A DNA stretch of 64,000 bases. Origin: Ashinkailepas kermadecensis (Eukaryota > Arthropoda > Thecostraca > Neolepadidae). Shown piece by piece: positions 1 to 11,230 of this stretch (positions within the stretch are counted from its first letter, which is position 1; each line of letters opens with the position of its first letter). The translations under genes were made by a program, and so were the position numbers. Below the pieces are notes generated by a model that was not told the DNA's origin, made no database searches, and saw only the letters and a program-made list of their open reading frames with translations. The stretch lies in NCBI GenBank assembly GCA_034440615.1, contig JAOTOM010004357.1:207424-271423 (forward strand), written 5' to 3'.

Positions 1-1104
1 CGTAACTTTTTTGTTTAGTGCAGGAGTACGGTGTGTACAAAACGTTGGACAAAAGTGCTGCGGCCATCCCTTTGTATCCCAACCTGGAGAAGACCGTTGG
101 TGTTGGGCGCGAATGATCAATTCTGGTCGAAGCGCCCTAAAGCCCAAATAACTAACTAACTAACAAGACCGTTGGTGTACATGTGATAATTTACAGTCAA
201 TACCAGTCATCCGTTCTTAGTTGCGTGATAGGCAGGACTGTTTCATCGGCACTAACATCAGCTCATTTTACTATTTCAATAAAGAGGCCGCACATCGAAT
301 TCCTCGTTTAAGTTTTGTACTCCCCTGATATGGCATTGATAATTAAGAAAAGTATCGAACAAAATGGTCCTGCACGTAGGAAAGGATGGTCAGAATTTGT
401 CAACGACAAATTCTGTCAGTCTTACCGTTATTCTCTACGATGACCCCCACATATGTCGCCATGCAGCAGTACATTTGTGTATTAAATATTAGACGGTTAT
501 CCGCACAGTCTTAAATAAATAACTTAGCTTGACTGGTAAAGAGCTTCACTGCCAAATTTCCGACCATATTCTAGCTCGTCTTTGCATATGTTTGACCCAG
601 AGTATTCGTAAGCTGCTGCAAAGGAACCGTTTTCTCTTGCTCAGATATTTCCGTCTCTTTCTCCTGGAATTATTGTTTTCGCTGCCAACTTAGGTGCCCT
701 TCCCTTTCATATAAACGTTATAATGAAAGGCGTATGGACTGTAGCTGTACTTCCGAATTTGTTATGCATGTCATAACGTCACATTTTATATTTCATGAGA
801 CGTTTTGTGACAGTTTTCCGTCTTTCTGTGCTTTGGCGACGCTGTCTCCACATGCTAATTGCACTCCCAGTGCTAATCAGTGTTGCTTTCTTTTTATTTT
901 TTTAAATTTTCCCACTATAGTGGGCCAACGAGTTGTACGTTGCGGTGGACCTTTTTCCGACCGTTTTCAGAGCACTGTCATGCTCCCTTTGATGCTTAGA
1001 TGAAGTGCAACATCACATGGTGATCTGTCGTTACCGAATCTGTGACGACTTTCCCGTGGCGTTTGACAAATTGTATCCGTCCTGAAAAAGCGCACCAAAC
1101 AATG
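1..1104. other. Non-coding stretch, probably intron of the RhoGAP gene
   Basis: No reading frame here has exon-like borders or recognisable protein content. The sequence is AT-rich and unremarkable apart from one ultrashort retroposed element at 104-164. Because the first RhoGAP exon in the window begins in mid-protein, with its first base completing a split codon, the stretch upstream of 4324 is most simply part of a long intron whose 5' exon lies outside the window. Confidence 0.5.
104..164 (+). mobile_element. Ultrashort retroposed element, copy 1
   Basis: A 61-bp insertion starting TGGGCGC and ending in an (AACT)n tail. It is bounded by the perfect 14-bp direct repeat AAGACCGTTGGTGT at 90-103 and 165-178. 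The 5' GGGCGC can pair with an internal GCGCCC, giving a small hairpin before the A-rich tail. Tail repeats plus a target duplication of this length are typical of LINE-mobilised retroposons. Related copies lie at 4761-4815, 5668-5725 and, reversed, 22212-22264. Confidence 0.8.
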
Positions 1105-1690
1105 GACGGTGCGCCGGTCAGATGTGTACCTGTTCCCCACACGTGGCCGACTCTGAGCACCCCACTGGCTGTGGTCGGACGGTGCGCCGGTCAGATGTGT
1201 ACCTGTTCCCCACACGTGGCCGACTCTGAGCACCCCACTGGCTGTGGTCGGACGGTGCGCCGGTCAGATGTGTACCTGTTCCCCACACGTGGCCGACTCT
1301 GAGCACCCCACTGGCTGTGGTCGGACGGTGCGCCGGTCAGATGTGTACCTGTTCCCCACACGTGGCCGACTCTGAGCACCCCACTGACTGGGGTCGGACG
1401 GTGCGCCGGTCAGATGTGTACCTGTTCCCCGCACGTGGCCGACTCTGAGCACCCCACTGACTGTGGTCGGACGGTGCGCCGGTCAGATGTGTACCTGTTC
1501 CCCACACGTGGCCGACTCTGAGCATCCCACTGGCTGTGGTCGGACGGTGCGCCGGTCAGATGAGTACCTGTTCCCCACACGTGGCCGACTCTGAGCATCC
1601 CACTGGCTGGGGTCGGACGGTGCGCCGGTCAGATGTGTACCTGTTACCCACACGTGGCCGACTCTGAGCACGCCACTGGCTGGGGTCGAT
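1105..1690. repeat. 73-bp minisatellite
   Basis: About eight tandem copies of a 73-bp unit containing GGTGCGCCGGTCAGATGTG. Copies differ by a few substitutions only. Because 73 is not a multiple of three, the frames through it are not a conserved protein repeat. Confidence 0.95.
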
Positions 1691-1778
1691 GTCCAAATGC
1701 CTGCAGTCCGGCTCATTCGTTTATTCGGAATCTTGTAGCAAATCATGTCAGCGTAGTTTTTGCTGACCGGCAGAATGG

Positions 1779-2260
1779 CAGGAATGTTCTCCTTGGTAGC
1801 AATGTGTTTGGCCACTCGACAACGGGGTATACTGCGCTCCATCGGGCCGGCGCCAGATTGGCTCTCATCCTTTGTGAGGCTCGCGCGCATCATCGGGATG
1901 TCCCGAACGCTCTCGGCCCAAGTAGTTTTGGGGTGATGTCACGACGGTAGATCCCCGCCGCGCCGTCGGTTCGTGCGGATTGGGCGGGGCAGGGCGGACG
2001 GCGGGCGGGCGGGCGGGCGGGAGGACGGGCGGGCAGGCAGGCAGGCAGGAATGTTCTCCTTGGTAGCAATGTGTTTGGCCACTGACAACGGGGTATACTG
2101 CGCTCCGTCGGGCCGGCGCCAGATTGGCTCTCATCCTTTGTGAGGCTCGCGCGCATCATCGGGATGTCCCGAACGCTCTCGGCCCAAGTAGTTTTGGGGT
2201 GATGTCACGACGGTAGATCCCCGCCGCGCCGTCGGTTCGTGCGGATTGGGCGGGGAGGGG
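1779..2260. repeat. 267-bp direct duplication joined to a CAGG tract
   Basis: Sequence from 1781 to about 2000 is repeated almost exactly from 2048 to about 2250, an offset of 267 bp with only scattered differences. Each copy ends in a G-rich GGGC/CAGG tract, and the tract after the second copy has grown into the long array that follows. This is a two-copy higher-order unit made by tandem duplication. Confidence 0.9.
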
Positions 2261-2289
2261 CGGGGCAGGGCGGACGGCGGGAGGGCGGG

Positions 2290-2572
<283 letters not shown>

Positions 2573-2811
2573 CGATAAAGCTGAGCAATATGCCGGAGAT
2601 AAACAGCGGCGTGACGCGGCCACAGTGAGATATGAGTCAGCCGGAGTGGCGTGCAGCACAGCCGGATAAACAGATGCAGCTCGGTTGGGGTTGCTAACCG
2701 TCAATAGTCCTGAGCATGCACCGGCCGGGAGCTGAGCCGGCTCCCGGCTGTCAAGTAGACTGTCGCCGGTCTGCTCTGGGCGGGGTAGTGATTAGCCACG
2801 TCGGTTGGCTC

Positions 2812-3075
2812 CAGATCGTCTCCCCTGTTAGTGCGGGGATTTTCGTTGTCTCTGTACAGGCATTGGCAGCGTGACCGTCTCCACTGTTAGTGTGGGCAGT
2901 CTTGGTGTTTCCGTGCAGGAATAGACTGCGTGACCGTCTCCCCTGTTGGTGTGGGCAGTCTTGGGGTCTTCGTGCAGGCATTGGCAGCGTGACCGTCTCC
3001 CATGTTAGTGTGGGCAGTATTGGCATCCCCGTGCAGGCATAGGCAGCGTGACCGTCTCCCCTGTTAGCCCTCCCC
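2812..3075. repeat. 59-bp minisatellite
   Basis: The motif GTGACCGTCTCC recurs at 2871, 2930, 2989 and 3048, an exact 59-bp period, with a diverged copy upstream. A solitary related copy is at about 3408-3475. Short G and C runs follow at 3110-3145. Confidence 0.9.
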
Positions 3076-4323
3076 GTCTTTCCGGTCATGTCCTCACACC
3101 CCGTCTCTGGGGGGGGGGGGGTTGCTACCAACCCCCCCAACCCCTCTAATCTCCAAACTAAGCGTCGCACGAAAACGAAAGAGGTGTCATCGGAAAACGC
3201 TCGACGAGTAGGGCCAGACACCACCCCCAAAGTTTTATCCCCCCAAAAGTGACGTCACTAGGGGGCCTAGGTTTTCACGACTTACATCATGTTTTTTGCT
3301 ATGGGAAGTTCATTTTGGGGAGATTTGAATACAAAACAAAAATTATTTGGAATCAGAAAAGGAAGGCGAAATCGATCATGGCCATAAACATTTTTTTTGT
3401 GTTAGTTAGACTGTTAGTGTGGGCAATCTTGGTATCCCCGTGCAGGCATGAGCAGCGTGATCTTCTCTCACGTTGGTACGGGGCTTTGGTGTTCCCTGTA
3501 ATGGGACAGCCTGACCGGGTTCCGGTGTAAACGGCGTAGATGCACTATTGTGTACTTTCCGTTGTGTTGCTTGGGCTTTAGTGTGCATTTAATAAGCAAT
3601 TTATAGAAACTACTTTGTGTCACTTCGCAGGTATGACCAATGCGGGCACAGGGTGTGCATTCATTTCCTTCACTGGTATCTAACCTCCCCCTCTGTCGCA
3701 TGAAATGTTCCGGGAATAGAAGTTCGTTCACTGAAATATTTCGTGTCATCATTGTTCGCCATTCCAATGGATGGCGATGTTTCTGCCTAATTTGTTTCCT
3801 TGACATCGCAAGCTCGCATGAGATCTTTGCCATCTCCCTCATTCTTGTCCTGTCCCGCTGCTTCTGTTTCACTGTAATTCACGTGAACATCATAATTGTA
3901 ATCTACGTAAAGGAAATACCGACCGACTCGCTGTGCTCTGTTCGAAGTTCTGTAACGCTTTAAATCCGCTTTTGCGTTTTATTTTACAGTGCCTATCACC
4001 TGGAATAATTCAGTAAGCTGTATGAAGTACAATCCTAATACTTTTTTTGGTTGATTTGTAAAAGTAATCGTGAAGTTCTTGCCGTGGTTTGTAGGTTATC
4101 TTTCATCACATTTTTTCTTCCCGTTGTTTTCACTTGTAGTGCAACTTGGGTTTCAATATAAAAAATATATGTACGGTTTGCTTTAGCAATGTGAAGACCT
4201 ATAAACTGTTCAGATTAGATTTGGTAGCTGATCAAGACGTGCATCTCGCAGTCGCTGCACATTTTGAGAAGAGCGGGGTAGGCAGGGCGGTGACAGTGTG
4301 TGTGACGATGACCGATGCTGCAG
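3076..4323. other. Intronic stretch upstream of the first RhoGAP exon
   Basis: No exon recognised. The segment at about 3838-3965 is a diverged paralogue of 4725-4910 on the other side of the next exon, showing a local duplication within the gene. A pyrimidine-poor but usable acceptor, CTGCAG, ends this stretch at 4323. Confidence 0.5.
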
Positions 4324-4477
4324 GCACGACCGCACGCTGCTCTCCAAGGCGTCCCGGATGCCGGCTGCGCCCAGCGTGCAGTTCCACGCGCCTCTGGAGA
4401 CTCAGCAGTTCGGAGTGACGCTGCAGTTCATCAAGGAGAACAACGGCGGCGACCCGGTGGCGCCCGTCGTTCGCCAG
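4324..4477 (+). CDS. ARHGAP1: p50RhoGAP/ARHGAP1-type Rho GTPase-activating protein, partial gene, exon before the GAP core
   Basis: First of four coding exons in the window (4324-4477, 5838-6063, 6662-6768, 8012-8182), which join in frame with consistent GT-AG borders. The family stimulates GTP hydrolysis by Rho-type GTPases such as Cdc42 in the cytosol. In animals the protein has an N-terminal Sec14/CRAL-TRIO lipid-binding domain, which would lie upstream of this window. This exon encodes 51 codons after one leading base. It contains the linker and start of the GAP domain, including LETQQFGVTLQFIKENN and PVAPVVRQ, close to the family pattern for this position. Donor CCAG|GTTGGT; next phase 0. 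Vertebrate ARHGAP1 and fly RhoGAP68F share this layout. Confidence 0.9.
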
Positions 4478-4724
4478 GTTGGTCGGGTCCGGCCGGCGCT
4501 GCGGCCGCTCCTCGTGGTGTTTCGTCACTCCGTGATGAAACCGACCCACTGACCTTGAGCTTGACAGTCGGGATAGCTGGCCTATTTCCTGTGCCCAATT
4601 CTGATCGGATCGTATCGATGTGATGGTTTCCAATGAACGTTGGCTGCATTTTTGCGCGGTACTTCGCGACGGCGCGCCCTTTTGTAACAGACTGTCTGCG
4701 CCTGTGTGTTTATTTGCCACCTTC

Positions 4725-4910
4725 CTCAGTCTTTTCCTGTCCCGCTACGTCTGTTTCACCTGGGCGCTATATGACCTGTGCAGTCGATGCGCCCCTAAAC
4801 CCCAATAACTAACTAACGTCTGTTTCACCATAATCCATGTGGACATCACACTTGTGGTTTACGTAAGGATACCGACCGACTTGCTGTGCTCCGTGTTGAA
4901 GCTCTAACAT
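4725..4910. repeat. Intronic duplicate of 3838-3965
   Basis: The order of motifs (CCTGTCCCGCT, CTGTTTCAC, GTTTACGTAAGGA, ACCGACCGACTTGCTGTGCTC) repeats that at 3838-3965 with scattered differences. The two copies flank the exon at 4324-4477. The second copy is interrupted by the retroposed insertion at 4761-4815; the first copy lacks it and so records the empty site. Confidence 0.75.
4761..4815 (+). mobile_element. Ultrashort retroposed element, copy 2
   Basis: A 55-bp insertion beginning TGGGCGC and ending AATAACTAACTA. It is flanked by the perfect 14-bp duplication ACGTCTGTTTCACC at 4747-4760 and 4816-4829. The paralogous intron segment near 3860 continues straight through the target site without it. 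Internal GGGCGC/GCGCCC pairing is kept. Confidence 0.85.
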
Positions 4911-5088
4911 TTTCATGTCTGCCTGGGCTCTCGTTCGCGCGAGCCCAGGCAGGTACACATCTGTCCGGGCTCGTGCCCTGTTAGGTGTGCGCCTTATTCG
5001 CGTTCGCCGCACGTTCCCTATCCGCTCGCAATATCCTGCTCCGGGTCGTTTCAGTTGGGCTCATATCGGCCCTGTTCTCAGTCCATGT

Positions 5089-5193
5089 CTGCTGTGTGCC
5101 CGTTGTGTGCCCGCTGTGTGCCCGCTGTGTGCCCGCTGTGTGCCCGCTGTGTGTCCGTTGTGTGTGCCTTCTGTGTGCCCGTTGTGTTCCCGC
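5089..5193. repeat. 12-bp tandem repeat
   Basis: Eight or so copies of GTGTGCCCGCTG with minor variants. It lies in the intron between 4477 and 5838. Confidence 0.9.
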
Positions 5194-5667
5194 TGCGGTG
5201 TTTGATGTCATGCACAACGGCCACTATCACACCACTGTCCATCGCTGTCGCTGGCGTCATTATCCATGTCCACTGTGCTCTGATGGCTCGGCCGTGTGTC
5301 TCGTCCACTGTGCTGGTAACGTGGTCTGTGTGTGCCAGTTGTAACGCGCACAACACATTCGCTCGGCTGTGCGACGCCGGTCATAAGTGGCGGCCAAATG
5401 TGGTCCGACACGCGGATTCCGGAGGTTACCGCGGGGACCACGGGAGAGTTAGTGGTGCGAGGTTTGCCAGAGCTCGTGTCGTGAGAGCGTGTTTCGTCCC
5501 TGAACCTGAGTCGAAACTAGTTCATGATCACCTTTCTAATGTTTCGCAACCTTGTTTTGGCTCTGCGCACTCTATCAATAATACGCCGTCGCTCTTCGAA
5601 ACTTCCCATACAACTTCTACAGCGACCAACTGAAACACTGTGTGTCTGGTGTGCCCATCTTGACGTG

Positions 5668-5725
5668 TCCGGCCGCTAAATGACCTTGTAGTCGGCGCAC
5701 CCTTAAACCCAAATAATCATTTCAT
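5668..5725 (+). mobile_element. Ultrashort retroposed element, copy 3
   Basis: A 58-bp insertion with the family core (ATGACCTTGTAGTCGGCGCAC, then TTAAACCCAAATAA). It is bracketed by CATCTTGACGTG at 5656-5667 and CATCTTGGCGTG at 5726-5737, an 11-of-12 match. The 5' end (TCCGGCCGC) has drifted from TGGGCGC. Confidence 0.65.
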
Positions 5726-5837
5726 CATCTTGGCGTGGCCACGCTGTTTCTGACGTCGTTTGGCTGTGCTCGTCTGCTGTGTGGCCGACGCGAACAGCGC
5801 GAGTCGGTGACGTAACGCGCGGCGGCGGCGGCTGCAG

Positions 5838-6063
5838 TGTGTCGAGTACCTGAGCCACCCGGACATGCTGGAGACGGAGGGTCTGTTCCGGCGGTCGGCC
5901 AACGTGCGACTCATCACTCAGCTGCAGTCGCAGTACAACCACGGCGAGACGGTGCACCTGGCCGACCCGCACGTGGCCGCCGTGCTCATGAAGTCGTTCC
6001 TGCGCGAGCTGCACGAGCCGCTCATGACGTTCGACCTGCACGACGAGATCGTCCAGCTACAGG
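5838..6063 (+). CDS. ARHGAP1: ARHGAP1, exon with the arginine finger
   Basis: Acceptor GGCTGCAG|TGTGTC in phase 0; donor CTACAGG|GTGGGT leaves one base of a split codon. The exon encodes the catalytic half of the RhoGAP domain. ETEGLFRRSAN carries the arginine finger, the first Arg of FRRS, codon 5889-5891. LMKSFLRELHEPLMTFDL is the conserved Lys/Arg helix and loop that contact the GTPase. In this family the arginine inserts into the Rho active site to speed GTP hydrolysis. Both motifs are intact, so the GAP is predicted active. Confidence 0.95.
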
Positions 6064-6661
6064 GTGGGTTGGGAGGTTGTAGGGGGGGGGTGACTGGTGA
6101 CGGAATGTGTTGGGCATCGGTATTATGGTATTGGTAGGTTCTATTTCACATTGTGGTTGTAGGAAAGTGACAGTGCATTATTCTGGCTGCAAGCGTGTGA
6201 TGTCTGGGAGCATTTACGTAGCATTAGCATGTAAGTTGTACTCAATGCTCATGGTATGTTCTTACGATGCCAAAGGTATGTTTATTGTTCTCAAATTTAA
6301 CAAGTGGTACCATCATTGGTGCATGAGTCTGTATCGTAGTGGAAAGACTGCGGGTTGGAGACTTGGTGGCCACGCGGGTTTCCTGCTTTGCGGCTACCAT
6401 GGGGTGGGAGAATGGCGGCATTTGTCCGAGTAAACTGTATGGGACTAAAAGAACCTAATGTTCTTTTAAGTTCCCACCATCGTTTGATGTGTGATGGTAA
6501 TTTCTCTGTTCTGAACTTTGGTGTATTTTTTAATTACAGGCCTCTATATTTGTCCTGTTATGAAAATAAACTTGCCGATGTTTTCATTGATTTGTTTTTT
6601 GAACCGACCTTTTCATTATCTTTTTGTGTCGCAATTCGTGCTGACAACTTCGTGTTCCCAG
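6064..6661. other. RhoGAP intron
   Basis: GT at 6064 and AG at 6660-6661. The content is AT-rich with a G-run near the donor. No repeat or gene was seen. Confidence 0.8.
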
Positions 6662-6768
6662 CACTGCCGAAATCGGAAAGAGGCGCCGTAGTGAAATCGC
6701 TGGTACTGGAGAAGCTTCCTGAGGACAACTACGTCGTTTTGAAGTACATCATCCACTTCTTGGGGAAG
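6662..6768 (+). CDS. ARHGAP1: ARHGAP1, third exon in window
   Basis: Begins with two bases completing the split Ala codon and continues for 35 codons, from LPKSERGAVV to LPEDNYVVLKYIIHFLGK. This corresponds to the middle helices of the RhoGAP fold, where the family has the LPEENYxVLxxLxxFL pattern. Donor GGGAAG|GTAACT in phase 0. Confidence 0.93.
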
Positions 6769-8011
6769 GTAACTGACTGCTATTCAGTGTCCACATCGGT
6801 GTATGCGTGGATAATCTTGTTAGTTCCAATGCTACAATAATTACATGGGAAATTGTTAAACTGATATAAATGGTGAATGGCATATCTTGAATGTATATGT
6901 GCTGAATTGGTCTTTTTTGGCAGAACATTTTAACTGTTTGCAATGAATATGGTTGATGAAGCGATTTGTTTCTTTATAGGAGGCTTTTCTTTTGGTGGTC
7001 GCATGAATACTTAAAATGACGTTAGCATACTTCCTGTAACACGTTTTAAATACCGCTAACCTGCATGGAAGGATGGCATTGCGATATATTTTTATGTATT
7101 CGGGGCATTCTCAGAATGTCTCGGCAATCCATATCAGACGTTCCAATTTGCCGTGATCGGTGGAACCACATAGCCTGGCATTTTTCTTCTCGTACATCGA
7201 CATTAAGATTACCCTGCACCGATATCAAGGTCGTATGGTTTCTTTATTATCTGCACTGGTGAATCTAAGGGGTTGGGGGGATTACAGGGGCCATGCCCCC
7301 CCCCCCACAACAGGTCGATTTTTTCCGAAATGTATGCACTGACATGACATTTTCCGAAAATATAGAAACTTTGCCTTATATAAATATTCTCTGAACCAGA
7401 CCCGATGAATGTTCGCTGTTCGTTTGTTTAGTGGTTTGTTGGTTTTACGACGCACGTTGTGCACGATCACGGCTATGGCGTCGCCCACACTTTCGCCAGT
7501 AGGCCGCGGGATTGGGAAGTGTTCCAAATGGTGCAAGGGTTTAACCCAGGACCCTTGTATCCAGGGTTCAACGCTCAAACCACTCGGGCACCCCCGGCCC
7601 AATGTTAGATGCTCAAATCCGAAGTTTTTTTTCGAAATCGGAGACATTTTTACCCCCCCTCCCCCTGTATTTGTTCGGTAGTGTAATGTTATAACATCCC
7701 TTCAAACGGTGTCTGGTTCGGTGAGATGTGAAATGCGTAGCGTATTTTCACATGCTGCAGATTGGCGATCGGGAGCCTAGTGGGGTCCAGTTGCTCAGCA
7801 TTGGGTGGAATGCCTCTGGCAGCACACCGGCCGTCCAAATGTGAAACCACTTGTCACCAGACATTGTTCATTAGTGTCGCAGACACAACCGTCTTATTGG
7901 GGTTGCTCAGCACGTGAGCGTTCTTGACCTGCTCAGATTGTATGTGTTACGAAGCTCACTTGCTTGACATGCATGGTGTACTAATGCAGTTTATGTTCTT
8001 TATTTTCTCAG
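6769..8011. other. RhoGAP intron with SINE
   Basis: Bounded by GTAACT and TTTTCTCAG. It holds a C-run at about 7288-7306 and the tRNA-derived SINE described at 7425-7600; the rest is unique-looking AT-rich sequence. Confidence 0.8.
7425..7600 (-). mobile_element. tRNA-derived SINE, minus strand
   Basis: Read on the minus strand, sequence near 7590-7570 reads GTGCCCGAGTGGTTTGAGCG, a good internal A box of a Ser/Leu-type tRNA. GGGTCCTGGGTTAAACCC about 40 nt further on is a degenerate B box. A non-tRNA body and a tail rich in AACAAAC follow. This is a tRNA-like head followed by an unrelated body, so a SINE rather than a tRNA gene. Confidence 0.6.
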
Positions 8012-8182
8012 GTGATGGATCGCAGTGACTTAAACAAAATGACTTCATCAAATTTGGCGGTGGTATTCGGGCCCAACTTGATCTGGCATCAGAATCGCCA
8101 GATGTCCCTGGCAGCGATCGGGCCGATTAACACCTTCACGGACTACCTGCTACAGAATCATCACCAGCTATTCATCTTGTAG
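8012..8182 (+). CDS. ARHGAP1: ARHGAP1, last exon and stop
   Basis: After TTTTCTCAG, 56 codons and a TAG stop at 8180-8182. The sequence carries NKMTSSNLAVVFGPNLIW, the strongly conserved RhoGAP element with the Asn that stabilises the switch region, then INTFTDYLLQNHHQLF, the domain end. As in other p50RhoGAPs the protein stops a few residues after the GAP domain. No AATAAA was found in the next few hundred bases, so the poly(A) site is unassigned. Confidence 0.95.
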   Translation: MMDRSDLNKMTSSNLAVVFGPNLIWHQNRQMSLAAIGPINTFTDYLLQNHHQLFIL

Positions 8183-10559
8183 CGCCCTCCGGTAGTCACG
8201 GCAGAAGGTGTAGTGCTACTCGCGGCCGTTAGGTGGCCGGTTGTTGAGCTCCGTTCCCGCTCGTATCTGCCAGTCATTCGACCAAAGATATCCAATACAT
8301 AGTTTATCTACATTTAGTGACCCGCGGACCTTCCTATGGTCGATGGAATGGCCGCTTGAAGCAAGGTCGGTGTTAGCATGCAGTTGAATTTCTAGTGGAG
8401 TGTACGTGGGGGGATGTTTTGTGAGCTGCTCTTGCGTGATATATGCGTGTCGTGCGTCATCGAATTTCGTCGTTCCGACCGGTTATTGTATGCGGTGTGA
8501 TTGTTGGTGCGGTCCAGAGACGTCTGTGTGTCTCTGGACCTGGATTGTTGGTCCGATTTGTTTTCCGCCCCGGCCCTGCCCGTCGCCGCAGAAAAGCACG
8601 ATACGTGCGCTCTGAAAGCATGGACTTGGCCCGATCGTGGTTCGCCAGGTCATGTCTTGGACCTCGCGTCGAGGAAGCGATGCTCGGGGCGACAGCACGC
8701 TGAACTTGTCCACTGTTCGAAACGTTTTCGCAGATTTCCGTTTGCATGTCTTGAGCACACACCCATGGATGGATGCACACACCCATGGAAGGAGCACACA
8801 CCAAGGCACGCATGGATATGAGGTGTTGAATTCAAGTATGTCTGTGTGCATTTACTTATACGCTTAGGCCTGTGCAGGCACGTGTATGTAAACTAGCTTG
8901 TATAGCATTTCAACCATGCAATGCAAATGTGCACGACCAAGTTAGGGAAATATCCGCGCACTCGAGGTGTGGGTGTGTGTGTGTGTGTGCGCGGATGTGT
9001 TTGTGCATGCATTTGTCGGTACCCGCGCCATAGCGGATCTTCCGCGCATTCGTCGACAGGCTCGAACACACCGAGCCGTGCACAGGTCCTGGCGCTTTCC
9101 AGCCAGCCGGTGAGTCGGCGCCGCGCTTTGGGCCAGTAGCGTCGTCAGTCGAAGCGGTGCCCCCACCCCCCTCTTCTCCCCAGCGTGTCTGCGGGCCGTC
9201 CTCGGTGCCCGCACGGGTGGCTTGTGGTGCACCCTCGACACTAGGTCGGTCAGAATCGCAGACCGGCCGGCCGTGTTTGGTTTCCATGTGATAATGCGGA
9301 GCGCTTGCTTAGATCTGCGGGCGCGTAATGTTGCATTGTGCTAATGCGCGTGTAGATTGACATAATCGTTGATAGCTAGCTGTTGCTTGGCCAGGTCCTG
9401 ATGGCGACTGCCGTGACCTTCACATCCATGATTGCGGCCTGTCTTTACCGTTGGGTCGCGGTCACACAGCGGGTACCTAATGAGTGTCCCGGGAACGATG
9501 TGTATGGCGTTCCAGTAAGTCTGTGTCCGCAGCATCTGTCCATCGTAGCCACTGTTTGAACACAATCTTTGTCTATCATATTGACCCCGCCAGTGGCTGG
9601 CGTCGGAGTTGGCTGCAATTTTGCATGCTGTGGCTGCATACCAATTATTTTGCCCACCTCTGCTATGTATTCAGTCCTCGTCCAATATTTGTGCAAACTG
9701 TTGTTGCCTGTTTTGATTATTTAGAATGATACAGCTGCAGAGTTATGCGACGTATTTTCTTGGTGGTTTATGTAGGTACAAGTGCTGCGCATTTGTGCAT
9801 ATCGCGCTGTTCGTTGTGCAGGCGTGATACTATGTGAGGTCTTCGAAGTTGGAGATGGGTCATTCCAGTGCCATATCGAGTATAATTTACCATCCGTTCC
9901 TACCCATGCTGGAGTTACCGTGCTGAATGTAGGGCGCCAATTAAATCCTGTCGACCGCCTCCCATCGTGTATGTTTAGGGCTCGCGCGGTCAGTACTTGG
10001 CCGCGTTCGCCGCACTTCCTTCCTGCGCTATGTCTGTGTCCCATGCGCTAATAATACACATCAAATGATGCGCACCGCAGTGTGGTCTGCCCCGAACAGT
10101 GTCGCGATGCGATTTCACTTCGCCAGCATATCGACACTGTACATGAAAGTGATGGTGCACACGAGCGCGGACGCTCCTGTGCGATCTGCCTCTGCACCAG
10201 AGTAGCTCAGTGGGCGCTTCTCAATGTCCTGTATTCTCTAGCGAAGGGCATGCATTCCGTCCCGTCCCGAGGTCTCGTCACACTTGTGTATTGTGTTGAC
10301 AGTGTGAATCCTCACACGCCGATGTGGATGGAGATTAATTATTGGCGTAGTTCAGATGCTTCATCTGGTGTGTTATATGTTTGGTAGATATGTAGCGGAC
10401 TAGATATTGTCGTAGCGATCTGTTCGGCTTCATGCTGTGGTTTGTACTATACTTTGAATGCTGTGGTGGGGGTGCGGGGAGATTTATTTCATGTGGTTGG
10501 TTGGTTGGTTGTGGAGTACGGAGGATGTAACAGGTGTGTGGTAGGCTTTGATTTGGTGC
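8183..10559. other. Intergenic, no gene seen
   Basis: 3' flank of the RhoGAP gene and intergenic DNA. There is a short CCCATGGAxG repeat at about 8760-8800 and a GTGTGTGT patch at 8972-8990. The GC-rich open frames at about 8900-9290 have no start or splice context and no family resemblance. Confidence 0.6.
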
Positions 10560-11230
10560 GGGCGGTGTGGCTTTGGAAGCTCTGGCAAGTGTGCGGTATG
10601 TGTTGGACTAGAGAAGCCATGGCAGGTGTGCGGTGTGTGATGTGCTGTTGAAATTCTGGCTGATGTTCGGTGTATGGTGGGCTTTGGAAGCCCTGATAGA
10701 CATGTGGTGTATAATGGGCTTTGGAAACTATGGCCAGTGTGCGTTGTGGTGGAGTTTAGAAGCCTTTGTGGGCGTGTGGTGTATAGTGGGCTTTTTAGAT
10801 ACTCTGGCCGGTGTGCGGTGTGTAATGGAGTTTAGCAGCCTTGGTGGGCGTGTAGTGTACAGTGGGCATTTTTTAGATACTCTGGCCGGTATGCGGTGTG
10901 TGGTGGAGTTTAGAAGACCTGGTGGGCATGCGGTGCATAGTGGCAGGGGTGCTGTTTTATATGTTTGTGAGGGAGCAATGCCCGCTCAGAGTTGGTCCCT
11001 CCCCCCCCCCCCCCCCCAAAAAAAAACAACAACAATAATTTCAACTTATAACATGGCACCCTATGGAATCTGCCCCCAATCCATTTGGGCCTGCCGATTG
11101 CCTTTATGTACTTTGCACGTCCCTCAATTATTTTCAGAAATCAACACCCGTGTATAGTGGGCTTTATAAACTCTGGCTAGTGTGTGGTGGGCCTTGAAAT
11201 CCCTGGTACGTGTGCGGTGGACTTTATGGG
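10560..11230. repeat. Degenerate ~37-bp tandem repeat
   Basis: Alternating modules related to GTGTGCGGTGTGTGGTGG and AGTTTAGAAGCCTTGGTGGGC recur every 36-39 bp, in pairs of about 75 bp, from 10,560 to about 10,960. Two more modules follow at 11,150-11,225, after a C-run/A-run patch at 11,005-11,030. Confidence 0.8.

Noticed and set aside
1105..1690. CRISPR-like array of 73-bp repeats
   Set aside because: No constant repeat with variable spacers; whole units are conserved, so it is a minisatellite in a eukaryotic intron.
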